Shown here in pieces: positions 42,812-50,798 of a DNA stretch of 64,000 nucleotides. Origin of the DNA: DATNBU01 sp964476185 (GTDB taxonomy: Bacteria > Desulfobacterota > Binatia > UBA1149 > CAITLU01). The DNA lies in assembly GCA_964476185.1 (NCBI GenBank), contig CAYYZO010000001.1, positions 44,952 through 108,951 on the forward strand, written 5' to 3'. The notes beneath the pieces are model-generated. The model searched no databases. It was not told the DNA's origin and saw only the letters and a program-made list of their open reading frames with translations. The position numbers and the translations under genes are program-made. Position 1 is the stretch's first letter. Each line of letters starts with the position of its first letter.

Positions 42812-43861
42812 TCAGAACCCGTACGCCGTCTTGAGGTCCGGGTCCTTGCTCGCAAGCATGCGCGCGAGCTCGACCATGACCTTGCACTGCTTGTAGGTCG
42901 CGTCGTCCTGCATCTTGCCGTCGATCATCACGGCGCCCGAGCCGTCGCCCATCGCCTCGATGACCTTCTTCGCCCACAGCACCTCGTCGACCGGCGGGCT
43001 GAACACCTTCTTCGCGATGTCGATCTGCACCGGGTGCAGCGACCACGCGCCGACGCAGCCCATCAGGAACGCGTTGCGGAACTGGTCCTCGCAGGCGACG
43101 GTGTCCTTGATGTCGCCGAACGGGCCGTAATACGGCAGGATGCCGTTGCTCGCGCAGGCGTCGACCATGCGCGCCATCGTGTAGTGCCAGAGGTCCTGCT
43201 GCGCGGTCGGGCGCGGTGCGTCCGGGTTCGCGGCGTCCGGGTCGGTGCGGACGAGGTAGCCCGGGTGGCCGCCGCCGACGCGGGTCGTCTTCATGCGGCG
43301 CGAGGCCGCGAGGTCCGCCGGGCCGAGCGACAGGCCCTGCATGCGCGGGCTCGCCGAGCAGATCTGCTCGACGTTGGCGACGCCCATCGCGGTCTCGAGG
43401 ATCGCGTGCACGAGGATCGGCCGCTTCAGGCCCGCGCGCGCCTCGAGCTGCGCCAGCAGCTGGTCCACGTAGTGGATGTCCCAGGCGCCCTCGACCTTCG
43501 GCACCATGATCACGTCGAGCTTGTCGCCGATCTCGGTGACGAGTTCGACCAGGTCGTCGAGCACCCACGGCGAGTCCAGGCTGTTGATGCGGGTCCACAG
43601 CTGCGTGTCGCCGAAGTCGTTGTTCTTCGCGATCTCGATCAGGCCGCGCCGGGCGGCGACCTTGTTCGCGGACGGCACGGCGTCCTCGAGGTTGCCGAGC
43701 ATGACGTCGACCTGCTTCGCGATGTCGGGCACCTTCGCCGCCATCTTCGCGTTGCTGGCGTCGAAGAAGTGGATCATCCGCGACGGGCGAACGGGGATCT
43801 CCCGCAGCGGTTCCGGGGCACCGATGGCGAGGGGACGGAAGAACGGCTTGGGACTGCGCAT
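42812..43861 (-). CDS. mcl: L-malyl-CoA/beta-methylmalyl-CoA lyase
   Basis: A 349-residue CitE-superfamily lyase whose sequence and length closely follow the Chloroflexus/Rhodobacter Mcl group: FFRPLAIGAPEPLREIPVRPSR, VDVMLGNLEDAVP, KLDVIMVPKVEGAWDIHYVD, ILVHAILETAMG, GLSLGPADLAASR and VMIDGKMQDDATYKQ. It cleaves malyl-CoA to acetyl-CoA and glyoxylate, or beta-methylmalyl-CoA to propionyl-CoA and glyoxylate. It needs Mg or Mn through the conserved Glu and Asp. ATG at 43861 with GAAGGAG upstream. It heads the operon of two CoA-ligase subunits and a ferredoxin. With mcd it supports an ethylmalonyl-CoA- or serine-cycle-type pathway. Confidence 0.9.
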   Translation of the reverse strand: MRSPKPFFRPLAIGAPEPLREIPVRPSRMIHFFDASNAKMAAKVPDIAKQVDVMLGNLEDAVPSANKVAARRGLIEIAKNNDFGDTQLWTRINSLDSPWVLDDLVELVTEIGDKLDVIMVPKVEGAWDIHYVDQLLAQLEARAGLKRPILVHAILETAMGVANVEQICSASPRMQGLSLGPADLAASRRMKTTRVGGGHPGYLVRTDPDAANPDAPRPTAQQDLWHYTMARMVDACASNGILPYYGPFGDIKDTVACEDQFRNAFLMGCVGAWSLHPVQIDIAKKVFSPPVDEVLWAKKVIEAMGDGSGAVMIDGKMQDDATYKQCKVMVELARMLASKDPDLKTAYGF

Positions 43862-44049
43862 GACGGCTCCTTCGAAAGGGATTGGAGGCCGTCTACACGA
43901 TGCAGGACCGGGAGTCGATGAAGACCGACCGCAGCGAAACGGCAAGATCGGGCGGTGCGCCGTGGCCGATCCGGACGCGCGCAGCCGTGCCGGGCGATCG
44001 TCGCTCGACTCCGGCTCGAAACGTGCGATCGCGCGAAGCCGGCGAGACC

Positions 44050-44499
44050 TCAGTCCGCCCCGCCCGGAGCGACTTTCTCGCGGGCGGCGTCGAGTTCCGC
44101 CGAACGCAGCCCTTCGAGAGCGCCGGTGACCGGCTTCTCGCCCTCGAGCGGCGGCGCCGGCTTGGCCGCATCGTGGTAATGGCCGTGTTCTTCGCTCCAG
44201 ACCTTGCCGGGCCCGTCCTCGCTCGAGCCTTCGCCGCCGACGGTGTGGTAGTGGCCGTGCTCGGCCGACCACACCTTTTGCGGCGCCTGGTCGAAGAAGA
44301 ACGCCTTGGCGAAGACCAGCGCCCCGCCGACCAGCATCACGCCCGCCGCCAGCAACGCGACGCCGAAGAACCGGCTGGCCGTGTCTTCCGCCGCGAGATC
44401 GGCCGAGCCGCAGCAGCGCTTGAACTTCTTGCCGCTGCCGCACGGGCAGGGATCGTTGCGTCCCGCTTTCTGCTTCTCGACTTGGGTCTGGGCCGTCAT
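44050..44499 (-). CDS. SEC-C zinc-motif membrane protein with duplicated WSxEHGHYH motif
   Basis: A 149-residue protein. The N-terminal SEC-C zinc motif is NDPCPCGSGKKFKRCCG (four Cys). One membrane helix follows at about 43-64, then an exported or luminal C-terminal part with two copies of KVWS(A/E)EHGHYH separated by a Gly/Ser/Glu-rich spacer. The histidine-rich repeats suggest metal binding; no function is known to me. ATG at 44499. It is alone, between mcl and the divergent amidohydrolase. Confidence 0.68.
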   Translation of the reverse strand: MTAQTQVEKQKAGRNDPCPCGSGKKFKRCCGSADLAAEDTASRFFGVALLAAGVMLVGGALVFAKAFFFDQAPQKVWSAEHGHYHTVGGEGSSEDGPGKVWSEEHGHYHDAAKPAPPLEGEKPVTGALEGLRSAELDAAREKVAPGGAD

Positions 44500-44689
44500 G
44501 GACCCGCAAAGTAGCACACGGCCCGCTCGATCGAAGCCCCGCGAGGTTTCGCCATCGGCGAGACCCGGGCGCCGGCGCTCGAGCGCCACTCCACCGCACG
44601 CACGGGAGGCCGGCGACGCCGGCTCGTCTCGGGCGCGGCGTCTGCTATGCAGGATCCATCCCCCGCCCCGCGTCCCCGGAGGTACGAGC

Positions 44690-46129
44690 ATGCAAGGCCC
44701 TCTCCGTCCGCCCGCTTCGACGGCGCTGCGAACTCTCGCAATCGGCCTCGCCGTGCTCACTGCGTGCGGCTGCGCCGAGCCGCCGCCCCTCGTCACGCGC
44801 CCCGGGAACGCACCGGCCGCGGTGCTGTTCGAACACGCCCGGGTGCTCGACGTCGCGGCGGGCACGGCCGTCGAGGACCAGGACGTCCTCGTCCGCGACG
44901 GAACGATCCGCGCCGTCGGTCCGTCGGGCACGCTCGACGTCCCCGACACCGCCTCGCGCATCGACGCCCGCGGCGGGACGCTGCTGCCCGGACTCGTGGA
45001 CAGCCACGGGCACGTGGGCAACAGCCCCGCGCCCCCGTGGGCCGGCGAGTTCCCGGATCCGGACCGCAACCTGCAAGGCTACCTGTACTGCGGCGTGACG
45101 ACCGTGCTCGACCCCGCCGATCTCGAGCCCGACGCGTTCGAACGACGCGACGCGGTCGCTTCCGGGACGCTGCTCGGCCCGACGATCCTCGCCGCCGGCC
45201 CGATGCTGACCGCCGTCGGCGGACACCCGCTGCCGGTGCTCGACGAACTCGCGCCGTGGTGGATCCGCTGGTACGTCGCCGCCCACGCCGTCCGTCCGCT
45301 CGCGTCCGAGGACGACGCGCGCCGGGCGGTCGCCGGACTGGTCGAGCAGCGCGCCGACGTCGTCAAGGTCGCGATCGACAGCATTCCGGAGGGCTCGCCG
45401 CGCCTCGGCGACGACCTGGCTGCGGCCGTCGTGCGCATCGCGCACGAGAACCGCCTTCGCGTCGTGGCCCACGTCGGCACGCTCGCCGACGCGCTCGAAG
45501 CCGGGCGTGCCGGCGTCGATGCCTTCCTGCACATGGTCTACAAGGAACCGCTCGACGCGCAGCAGGCGGCGTCGATCGCCGCGTTCGGCAAGCCCATGGT
45601 CGCGACGATGGGCGTGTTCGAGAGCTACGCGCTGACCGGCCGTGGCCCCCGGCAACCCACGCCGCTCGAACGCGAGACCGTCGCTCCCGACGTCCTCGCG
45701 TCGTTCGACGACGTTCCCGACGGCGCCGTCTCGCCGGAGTTCCGCGAGTTCTTCGAGCTGCTCGCGCGCACGCGCCTCGCCTGGCGCGACAGCATCCGGC
45801 ACCTGCGCGCAGCCGGCGTGACGATCCTGGCCGGGAGCGACGCGCAGTCCGGAGTGTTCCCGGGCGCCGGGCTGCACCGCGAGCTCGCGCTCCTCGTCGA
45901 GTCCGGCCTGACGCCGGCCGAAGCGATCCGCGCGGCGACCTGGGACGCGGCGCGGTTCCTCGATCGCAGCGACGATCCCGGGTTCGGCGTCGTCGCGCCG
46001 GGCAAGCGCGCGGACCTGCTGCTCGTCGACGGCGACCCGCTCGCCACCGTCGCCGACCTCGCGAGGATCCGCGTCGTCATGCTTCGCGGCGTCGCGCTGG
46101 AGCGGCGCCCGGTACGCGGCGGCGCCTGA
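44690..46129 (+). CDS. amidohydrolase-family lipoprotein (imidazolonepropionase-like)
   Basis: A 479-residue exported amidohydrolase. The signal ends at lipobox LTACGC, so it is envelope-anchored. The metal motif is LPGLVDSHGHVGN (the H-x-H pattern), with VVKVAIDS holding the usual Lys position, RVVAHVGTLADAL and VTILAGSDAQSG (metal Asp). The C-terminal composite domain is GVVAPGKRADLLLVDGDPLA. Substrate unknown; such lipoproteins include prolidase- and imidazolonase-like enzymes. ATG at 44690 with GGAGG upstream. Confidence 0.85.
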   Translation: MQGPLRPPASTALRTLAIGLAVLTACGCAEPPPLVTRPGNAPAAVLFEHARVLDVAAGTAVEDQDVLVRDGTIRAVGPSGTLDVPDTASRIDARGGTLLPGLVDSHGHVGNSPAPPWAGEFPDPDRNLQGYLYCGVTTVLDPADLEPDAFERRDAVASGTLLGPTILAAGPMLTAVGGHPLPVLDELAPWWIRWYVAAHAVRPLASEDDARRAVAGLVEQRADVVKVAIDSIPEGSPRLGDDLAAAVVRIAHENRLRVVAHVGTLADALEAGRAGVDAFLHMVYKEPLDAQQAASIAAFGKPMVATMGVFESYALTGRGPRQPTPLERETVAPDVLASFDDVPDGAVSPEFREFFELLARTRLAWRDSIRHLRAAGVTILAGSDAQSGVFPGAGLHRELALLVESGLTPAEAIRAATWDAARFLDRSDDPGFGVVAPGKRADLLLVDGDPLATVADLARIRVVMLRGVALERRPVRGGA

Positions 46130-46341
46130 AGGAATACCCCGCGCGCTCCCGCCGGCTCGCGGGCCGCGGGAATCGCGGCGCGCGACGCGTACCCGGCGTC
46201 GCTCGCTCCGCTTGCTGCGGGGAGGACTCGGTCTTCGGCGCAGCGCGCCCCGCCGGCTGCACCGCCGTCGTTGAAGGCTCGGTGCGGCCCCGCTAGGTTC
46301 CGCGATCTTCCGCAGCAGCCCGCGCCCAAGAGGAGTCCCGG

Positions 46342-47510
46342 ATGGCCCGCATCAACGACCACTACCTGAAGCTCGCCGCAGGATACCTGTTCCCCGAGAT
46401 CGGCCGCCGCGTCCGCGCGCACCTGGACGCGAACCCCGGCGCGCCGGTCATCCGCCTCGGCATCGGCGACGTCGTTCTGCCGCTTCCGGACTCGATCTGC
46501 GCCGCCATGCACGCAGCCGTGGACGAGATGAACACGGCCTCCGGCTTCCGCGGCTACGGCCCCGAGCAGGGCTACGATTTCCTGCGCGAGGCGATCGCGC
46601 AGCACGACTTCCGCAGCCGCGGCGCCCAGGTGGACGCCGACGAGGTGTTCGTCTCCGACGGCTCCAAGTGCGACAGCGGCAACATCCAGGAGATCTTCTC
46701 GCAGGACGCGCGCATCGCGATCCCGGACCCTGTCTACCCGGTCTACGTCGACACGAACGTGATGGCCGGCCGCACCGGCGCCGCCGATGCGACCGGGCGT
46801 TACGCCGGCCTCACGTACCTTCCTTGCACGGCCGAGGCCGGCTTCCTGCCGGAGCCGCCGCGCGAGAAGGTCGACGTCGCGTACCTGTGCTTCCCGAACA
46901 ACCCGACCGGCGCCGTGGCCGGTCGCGCCGACCTCGAGCGCTGGGTCGCGTGGGCCCAGGAGAACGACGCGGTGCTGCTCTACGACGCGGCCTACGAGTC
47001 GTTCATCAGCGATCCGCGGATCCCGCACTCGATCTACGAGATCGACGGGGCGCGCGAGTGCGCGATCGAGTTCCGCAGCTTCTCGAAGACGGCCGGGTTC
47101 ACGGGGACGCGCTGCGCGTACATCGTCGTTCCGAAGTCGCTGACCGGCACGGCCGCCGACGGCAGCCGCGTCGAGTTCCACAAGCTCTGGTCGCGGCGCC
47201 ACACGACGAAGTTCAACGGCGTCTCTTATCCCGTGCAGCGGGGCGCCGCGGCCGTCTACACGGAACAGGGCCAGCGCGAGGTGCGCACGAACATCGACTA
47301 CTACATGACGAACGCCGCGCTGATCCGCGACGGCCTGTCGGCGGCGGGACTCGAGGTCCACGGCGGCGTCAACGCGCCGTACGTCTGGGCGGCCACGCCG
47401 CGCGGCCTCGGGTCGTGGGAGTTCTTCGACCTGCTGCTCACGAAGGCCAACGTCGTCGGCACGCCCGGCGCGGGCTTCGGCGCGTGCGGCGAGGGCTACT
47501 TCCGCCTGTC
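46342..47510 (+). CDS. dapL: LL-diaminopimelate aminotransferase (3' end lost in gap)
   Basis: 389 residues are visible of an expected 410. This is a PLP fold-type I aminotransferase that makes LL-DAP from tetrahydrodipicolinate in one step for lysine and peptidoglycan synthesis. DapL features: MARINDHYLKLAAGYLFPEI at the start, VIRLGIGDVVLPLP, YGPEQGYDFLREAIA, LCFPNNPTGA and the PLP lysine in RSFSKTAGFTGTRC. The frame runs open into the 100-N gap just after GEGYFRLS, so only about 20 residues are missing. ATG at 46342 with AGAGGAG upstream. Confidence 0.95.
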
Positions 47511-47610
47511 NNNNNNNNNNNNNNNNNNNNNNNNNNNNNNNNNNNNNNNNNNNNNNNNNNNNNNNNNNNNNNNNNNNNNNNNNNNNNNNNNNNNNNNNNN
47601 NNNNNNNNNN
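47511..47610. other. assembly gap (100 N)
   Basis: A second placeholder of exactly 100 N. It removes the C-termini of two convergent genes, dapL on the left and an SDR on the right, so the true gap is at least large enough to hold both ends, roughly 60 plus 130 bases. Confidence 0.98.
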
Positions 47611-48257
47611 CCGAAGCGGCCGAGCGGGATGAGTCGGTGCATCGCGCGCCGCGCCGCTTCCGTCGGGAACGCAGCCAGCGTGCCCGGCGTCGCGATGCAG
47701 CCCGGCGCCAGCGCGTTCACGCGGACTCCGCCGGCGGCGCCTTCGATCGCCGCCACCCGCGTGAAGCTCTCGAGCGCGGCCTTCGCCGAACTGTAGCCGG
47801 CCAGGGAGTGCAGCGCCGCGTGACCGGCCGTCGACGAGATGTTCAGGATCGCGCCGCCGCCCTGGGCGGCCATCACCGGCAACGCCGCGCGCGTGGCGAA
47901 AAACACCGCGTCCAGCGCCACCGTGAAGCTCGCCTTCCAGGCTTCGGTCGTCATCGTCGCGATCGGCTCCGCGCTCATGCGGAACGCGTTGTTCACGAGG
48001 ATGTCGAGACGGCCGTGGCGCGCCGGGAGGTCGCGGACGAGCTTCGTCAGCGCCGTCTCGTCGGTCACGTCGCAGACCTGGACCTCGGCGCTTCCCCCGC
48101 GCGCACGGATCGCGGCGGCCGTCTCCCGCAGCGACGGCTCCCGGTCGCCGCTCACGACGACGTGCGCGCCCTCGGCGGCGAACGCGGCGACCATCGCCGC
48201 GCCGATCCCGGTTCCGGAGCCCGTGACGAGCGCCACCTTGCCGTCGAGTCTTCCCAT
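47611..48257 (-). CDS. SDR-family oxidoreductase (3' end lost in gap)
   Basis: 215 residues of a classical short-chain dehydrogenase: LDGKVALVTGSGTGIGAAM, VNNAF, catalytic Ser in ILNISSTAG, YSSAK (Tyr-x3-Lys) and VNALAPGCIATPG. It resembles 3-oxoacyl-reductase/glucose dehydrogenase-type enzymes. The last 30-45 residues fall in the gap. ATG at 48257. Substrate unknown. Confidence 0.87.
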
Positions 48258-48420
48258 CTGCACCGACCTCCGCGCCGCGGGTGCGGCGCTTGAACTGCGT
48301 CGGCCCGGCGTCTCGAGCGGCCTCGCGGGCACGGACGCCGGGCGGCCTTCGACAGTGTTCGCAGGCTCGACGTGACGCAAGCCCGCCCGGGGTTCCCACA
48401 TCCGCGGCGGCCGGATCTAA

Positions 48421-48454
48421 TCGCGAGCGAGCGCGCGCCTGCGCTCGCTCGCGA
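48421..48454. repeat. 14-bp inverted repeat hairpin
   Basis: TCGCGAGCGAGCGC (48421-48434) and its exact complement (48441-48454) flank a 6-base loop. It lies in the divergent space upstream of the small protein at 48487. It shares GCGAGCG units with the larger inverted repeat at 40231-40308. Confidence 0.65.
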
Positions 48455-48486
48455 CGAGAACCGGCGCGAACCACCGGAGGAGCACC

Positions 48487-48789
48487 ATGATCCGCATCGT
48501 CACCCGCCTTGCCGTCGCGCCGAAGAACCGGCGCAAGGTCGCCGAGAACGCGGCCGAGCTCGTGCGCCTCTTCGAGAAGCACGGGCTGCGCAGCGAAGGC
48601 GTCTTCGAGAGCTTCGAGGACGGCGAGATCGTGCACCTTTGGTCCGCGGCCGACATGGCCGCCTACGACGCGGCGACGGCGAGCCTGCGAACCGATCCGG
48701 AGTTCCTCGCGTTCGCAGCGTCTGCGGCCGAGCTGATCGCGGGCGAGCGCAAGGAATACTGGCGGGCGATCTCGCTCGCTCGCTCCTGA
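48487..48789 (+). CDS. small dimeric alpha/beta-barrel-like hypothetical protein
   Basis: A 100-residue soluble protein: MIRIVTRLAVAPKNRRKVAENAAELVR, GVFESFEDGEIVHLWSAADMAAYDAA and EFLAFAASAAELIAG. The strand-helix-strand pattern suggests a ferredoxin-like dimeric barrel of the NIPSNAP/antibiotic-monooxygenase kind; this is inference. ATG at 48487 with a strong GGAGGAG. No operon partner: the upstream gene is divergent and the downstream gene convergent. Confidence 0.72.
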   Translation: MIRIVTRLAVAPKNRRKVAENAAELVRLFEKHGLRSEGVFESFEDGEIVHLWSAADMAAYDAATASLRTDPEFLAFAASAAELIAGERKEYWRAISLARS

Positions 48790-48886
48790 ATCCGCGCGCA
48801 CGTCCCGGACGGTGGCGGGATGGCGCTCGCGCCTGCGCCTCCAACCGGAAACGCTGCGGCAGGTCTCCGCGGCCGTCGCCCTCGAC

Positions 48887-49483
48887 TCACCAGTGCTCGC
48901 GATGCACGAACGACTCGAGCGGCCGGCGTCGCACCGGCCCGAACGGTTGGGCCGGCCACCCCACGGGGATCGTCACGGCAATGCGAGCGTCGTCGGGAAT
49001 CCCGAGCAACTCCCGCACGGCCGGCTCACAGGGCATGTGCCAGGTCGTGAAGGTGGCGCCGAGCCCCAACCCCCGCGCGGCCAGCAGCACGTTCTGGGCG
49101 GCGGGATACACGGCGGCGGCGATCCAGTCCGCGCTCGGCGCCGACGCGGGATAGACCGGCCGACCACAGACGAGGATCCAGACCGGGACCTCCCCGGCAT
49201 GATCGAGCAAGTGGTGGGCCGAGGCCAGGAGCCTTCGGCGCGGGCCATCCGGGGCCGCTTCGGGTTGCGGCAACAGGGGTCGGACCCCCTCGCTCAACAA
49301 GGCGGCCAGCCGGCCACGCACCGGGGGGCTGCGCACGACCACGAAATCCCAGCCTTGGGAGTTGCCCGGGCTCGGGGCGCAGATCGCAGCCTCCAGCAGC
49401 GTCTGCACGACGGACTCGTCCACGTCGTCGGGGCGAAGCCGGCGGATGGCCCTGCAGGTTCGGATGGCCTCGAGTACGTCCAA
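48887..49483 (-). CDS. nitroreductase-family FMN oxidoreductase
   Basis: About 198 residues of the nitroreductase fold: LDVLEAIRTCRAIRRLRPDDV at the N-terminus (FMN-binding Arg), EAAICAPSPGNSQGWDFVVV, AAVYPAAQNVLLAARGLGLGATF and a C-terminal GWPAQPFGPVRRRPLESFV. It transfers hydride from NAD(P)H through FMN to an unknown acceptor. I favour the TTG at 49483, with GGAG nine bases upstream and the normal family N-terminus; an ATG at 49567 would add 28 residues unlike the family. Divergent from a lipoprotein gene. Confidence 0.85.
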   Translation of the reverse strand: MDVLEAIRTCRAIRRLRPDDVDESVVQTLLEAAICAPSPGNSQGWDFVVVRSPPVRGRLAALLSEGVRPLLPQPEAAPDGPRRRLLASAHHLLDHAGEVPVWILVCGRPVYPASAPSADWIAAAVYPAAQNVLLAARGLGLGATFTTWHMPCEPAVRELLGIPDDARIAVTIPVGWPAQPFGPVRRRPLESFVHREHW

Positions 49484-49668
49484 CGGGGTGCTCCGGCTGC
49501 GCGCACGGGAAAGTTGCTCCACCGCGCGGCGTCGAATAATGGATCCGCGTATCGCCTGCGGCAACACGAACGGCCGGCGCCGCCCCGCGGCGCTCGCCGG
49601 GAGCCGCGGGCTTCGGCCGCCGTCGCTCGGCCGGAGGCCGCAGCCGCAACGAATCGAAAGGAGTTTCC

Positions 49669-50169
49669 ATGAAGAAAGCCGCTTTGCTCGCCGCCCTCTG
49701 TTCCGTGGTCTTCGCCGCCTGCCTCGGCAAGTCGGGTCCTGCCGCCAAGGCTCCCAAGGTCAACGAAGGACGCGCCACGATGGCGAAGATCGGCGGTCGT
49801 CCGCTGCCGGTGTTCGAGTTCAGCGCGAAGGTCGACGACGAGGACAACAAGATCGTCGCCGCCCGCGCCTTCGTGTCCACCACCCCCCCGCTCTACAAGC
49901 GGGCGGGCGAAAGCTACGCCCTCGTCGAGCCGAAACCGCTCGACGCGGAGTACGTGGCCAACGTCAGCCAGGTCCGGGTCACCGTCGATCCGGCGAAGGA
50001 AGAGGAGATGGCGACCTACCTGAACGGGGAATCGTCCCAGGTCGCGTTCCAGATCGAGGTGGACTGGAAAGCGCCCGAGAGCGAGGAGGTCCAGACCACC
50101 CGCTCGATGATCTTCGAGAGCGACCACGAGACCATCGCGGGCGCCGGCCTCGCCAAAGAGATCCAGTAA
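49669..50169 (+). CDS. putative lipoprotein of unknown function
   Basis: A 166-residue exported protein. Signal peptide with lipobox FAAC at residues 15-18, then a short Lys-rich linker. The rest is a probable beta-rich domain (LPVFEFSAKVDDEDNKIVAARAF, YVANVSQVRVTVDP, VAFQIEVDWKAPE). Not recognised. AAAGGAG seven bases upstream of the ATG. No operon partner is obvious. Confidence 0.72.
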   Translation: MKKAALLAALCSVVFAACLGKSGPAAKAPKVNEGRATMAKIGGRPLPVFEFSAKVDDEDNKIVAARAFVSTTPPLYKRAGESYALVEPKPLDAEYVANVSQVRVTVDPAKEEEMATYLNGESSQVAFQIEVDWKAPESEEVQTTRSMIFESDHETIAGAGLAKEIQ

Positions 50170-50325
50170 CCTCCGGACATCGGCGCGGGGGGAGCGATCG
50201 CGGCGCTTCCCCCGCGCCTTCTTCTTCCAGCCACGAGCCTTTCCCGACCGCGATCTTCAGCCCCCCTGCCTCGAAGCGAAGTTCCAGGTTACGATCGTCG
50301 GCGAAGGATCACGACGGAGGCCGCT

Positions 50326-50778
50326 GTGTCGATGGAGTCCAGGCCGATGACGGTGCTGATGGCGGACGACGACGAGGACGATCGCCTGCTCGCTCGGGAC
50401 GCGTTCGAGGAATGCAATGCGGACGTCGACCTGCGCTTCGTGGAGAACGGGGAAGAGCTGCTCGACTACCTGAACGGGCACGGGCGCTTCGCCGGCGCCC
50501 CCCGACCTTCGCTGATCCTCCTCGACCTGAACATGCCGCGCAAGGACGGCCGCGAAGCGCTCGCGGCGATCAAGTCGAACCCTTCGCTCAGACGCATCCC
50601 CGTCGTCGTGCTCTCGACCTCGAAGGCCGAAGAGGACGTCACGCGCAGCTACGACCTCGGCGTCAGCTCGTTCATCAGCAAGCCCGTCACGTACGAGTCC
50701 CTGCTCGCGCTCGTGCGGACGCTCTCCCTCTACTGGTTCGACACTGTGCGCCTGCCACGCGCGTCGGCGGAGAATTGA
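50326..50778 (+). CDS. single-domain response regulator (RcpA-like)
   Basis: A 150-residue stand-alone receiver domain: VLMADDDEDDRLLARDAF (acidic pocket), phospho-acceptor Asp in LILLDLNMPRKDG, VVVLSTSK (switch Ser/Thr) and FISKPVTYE (conserved Lys). Such receivers pair with phytochrome- or PAS-type kinases. The gene converges with a receiver-histidine-kinase gene 20 bases away, and a PAS kinase lies at 55.5-57.2 kb, both candidate partners. GTG at 50326; an ATG two codons later is also possible. Confidence 0.9.
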   Translation: MSMESRPMTVLMADDDEDDRLLARDAFEECNADVDLRFVENGEELLDYLNGHGRFAGAPRPSLILLDLNMPRKDGREALAAIKSNPSLRRIPVVVLSTSKAEEDVTRSYDLGVSSFISKPVTYESLLALVRTLSLYWFDTVRLPRASAEN

Positions 50779-50798
50779 GCCCGCCCCAGCCCGCCCGC

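Noticed and set aside
45625..48801. 1058-codon minus-strand open frame crossing the N gap
   Set aside because: Runs through 100 N and lies opposite the amidohydrolase and dapL; an artefact of high GC and masked bases.
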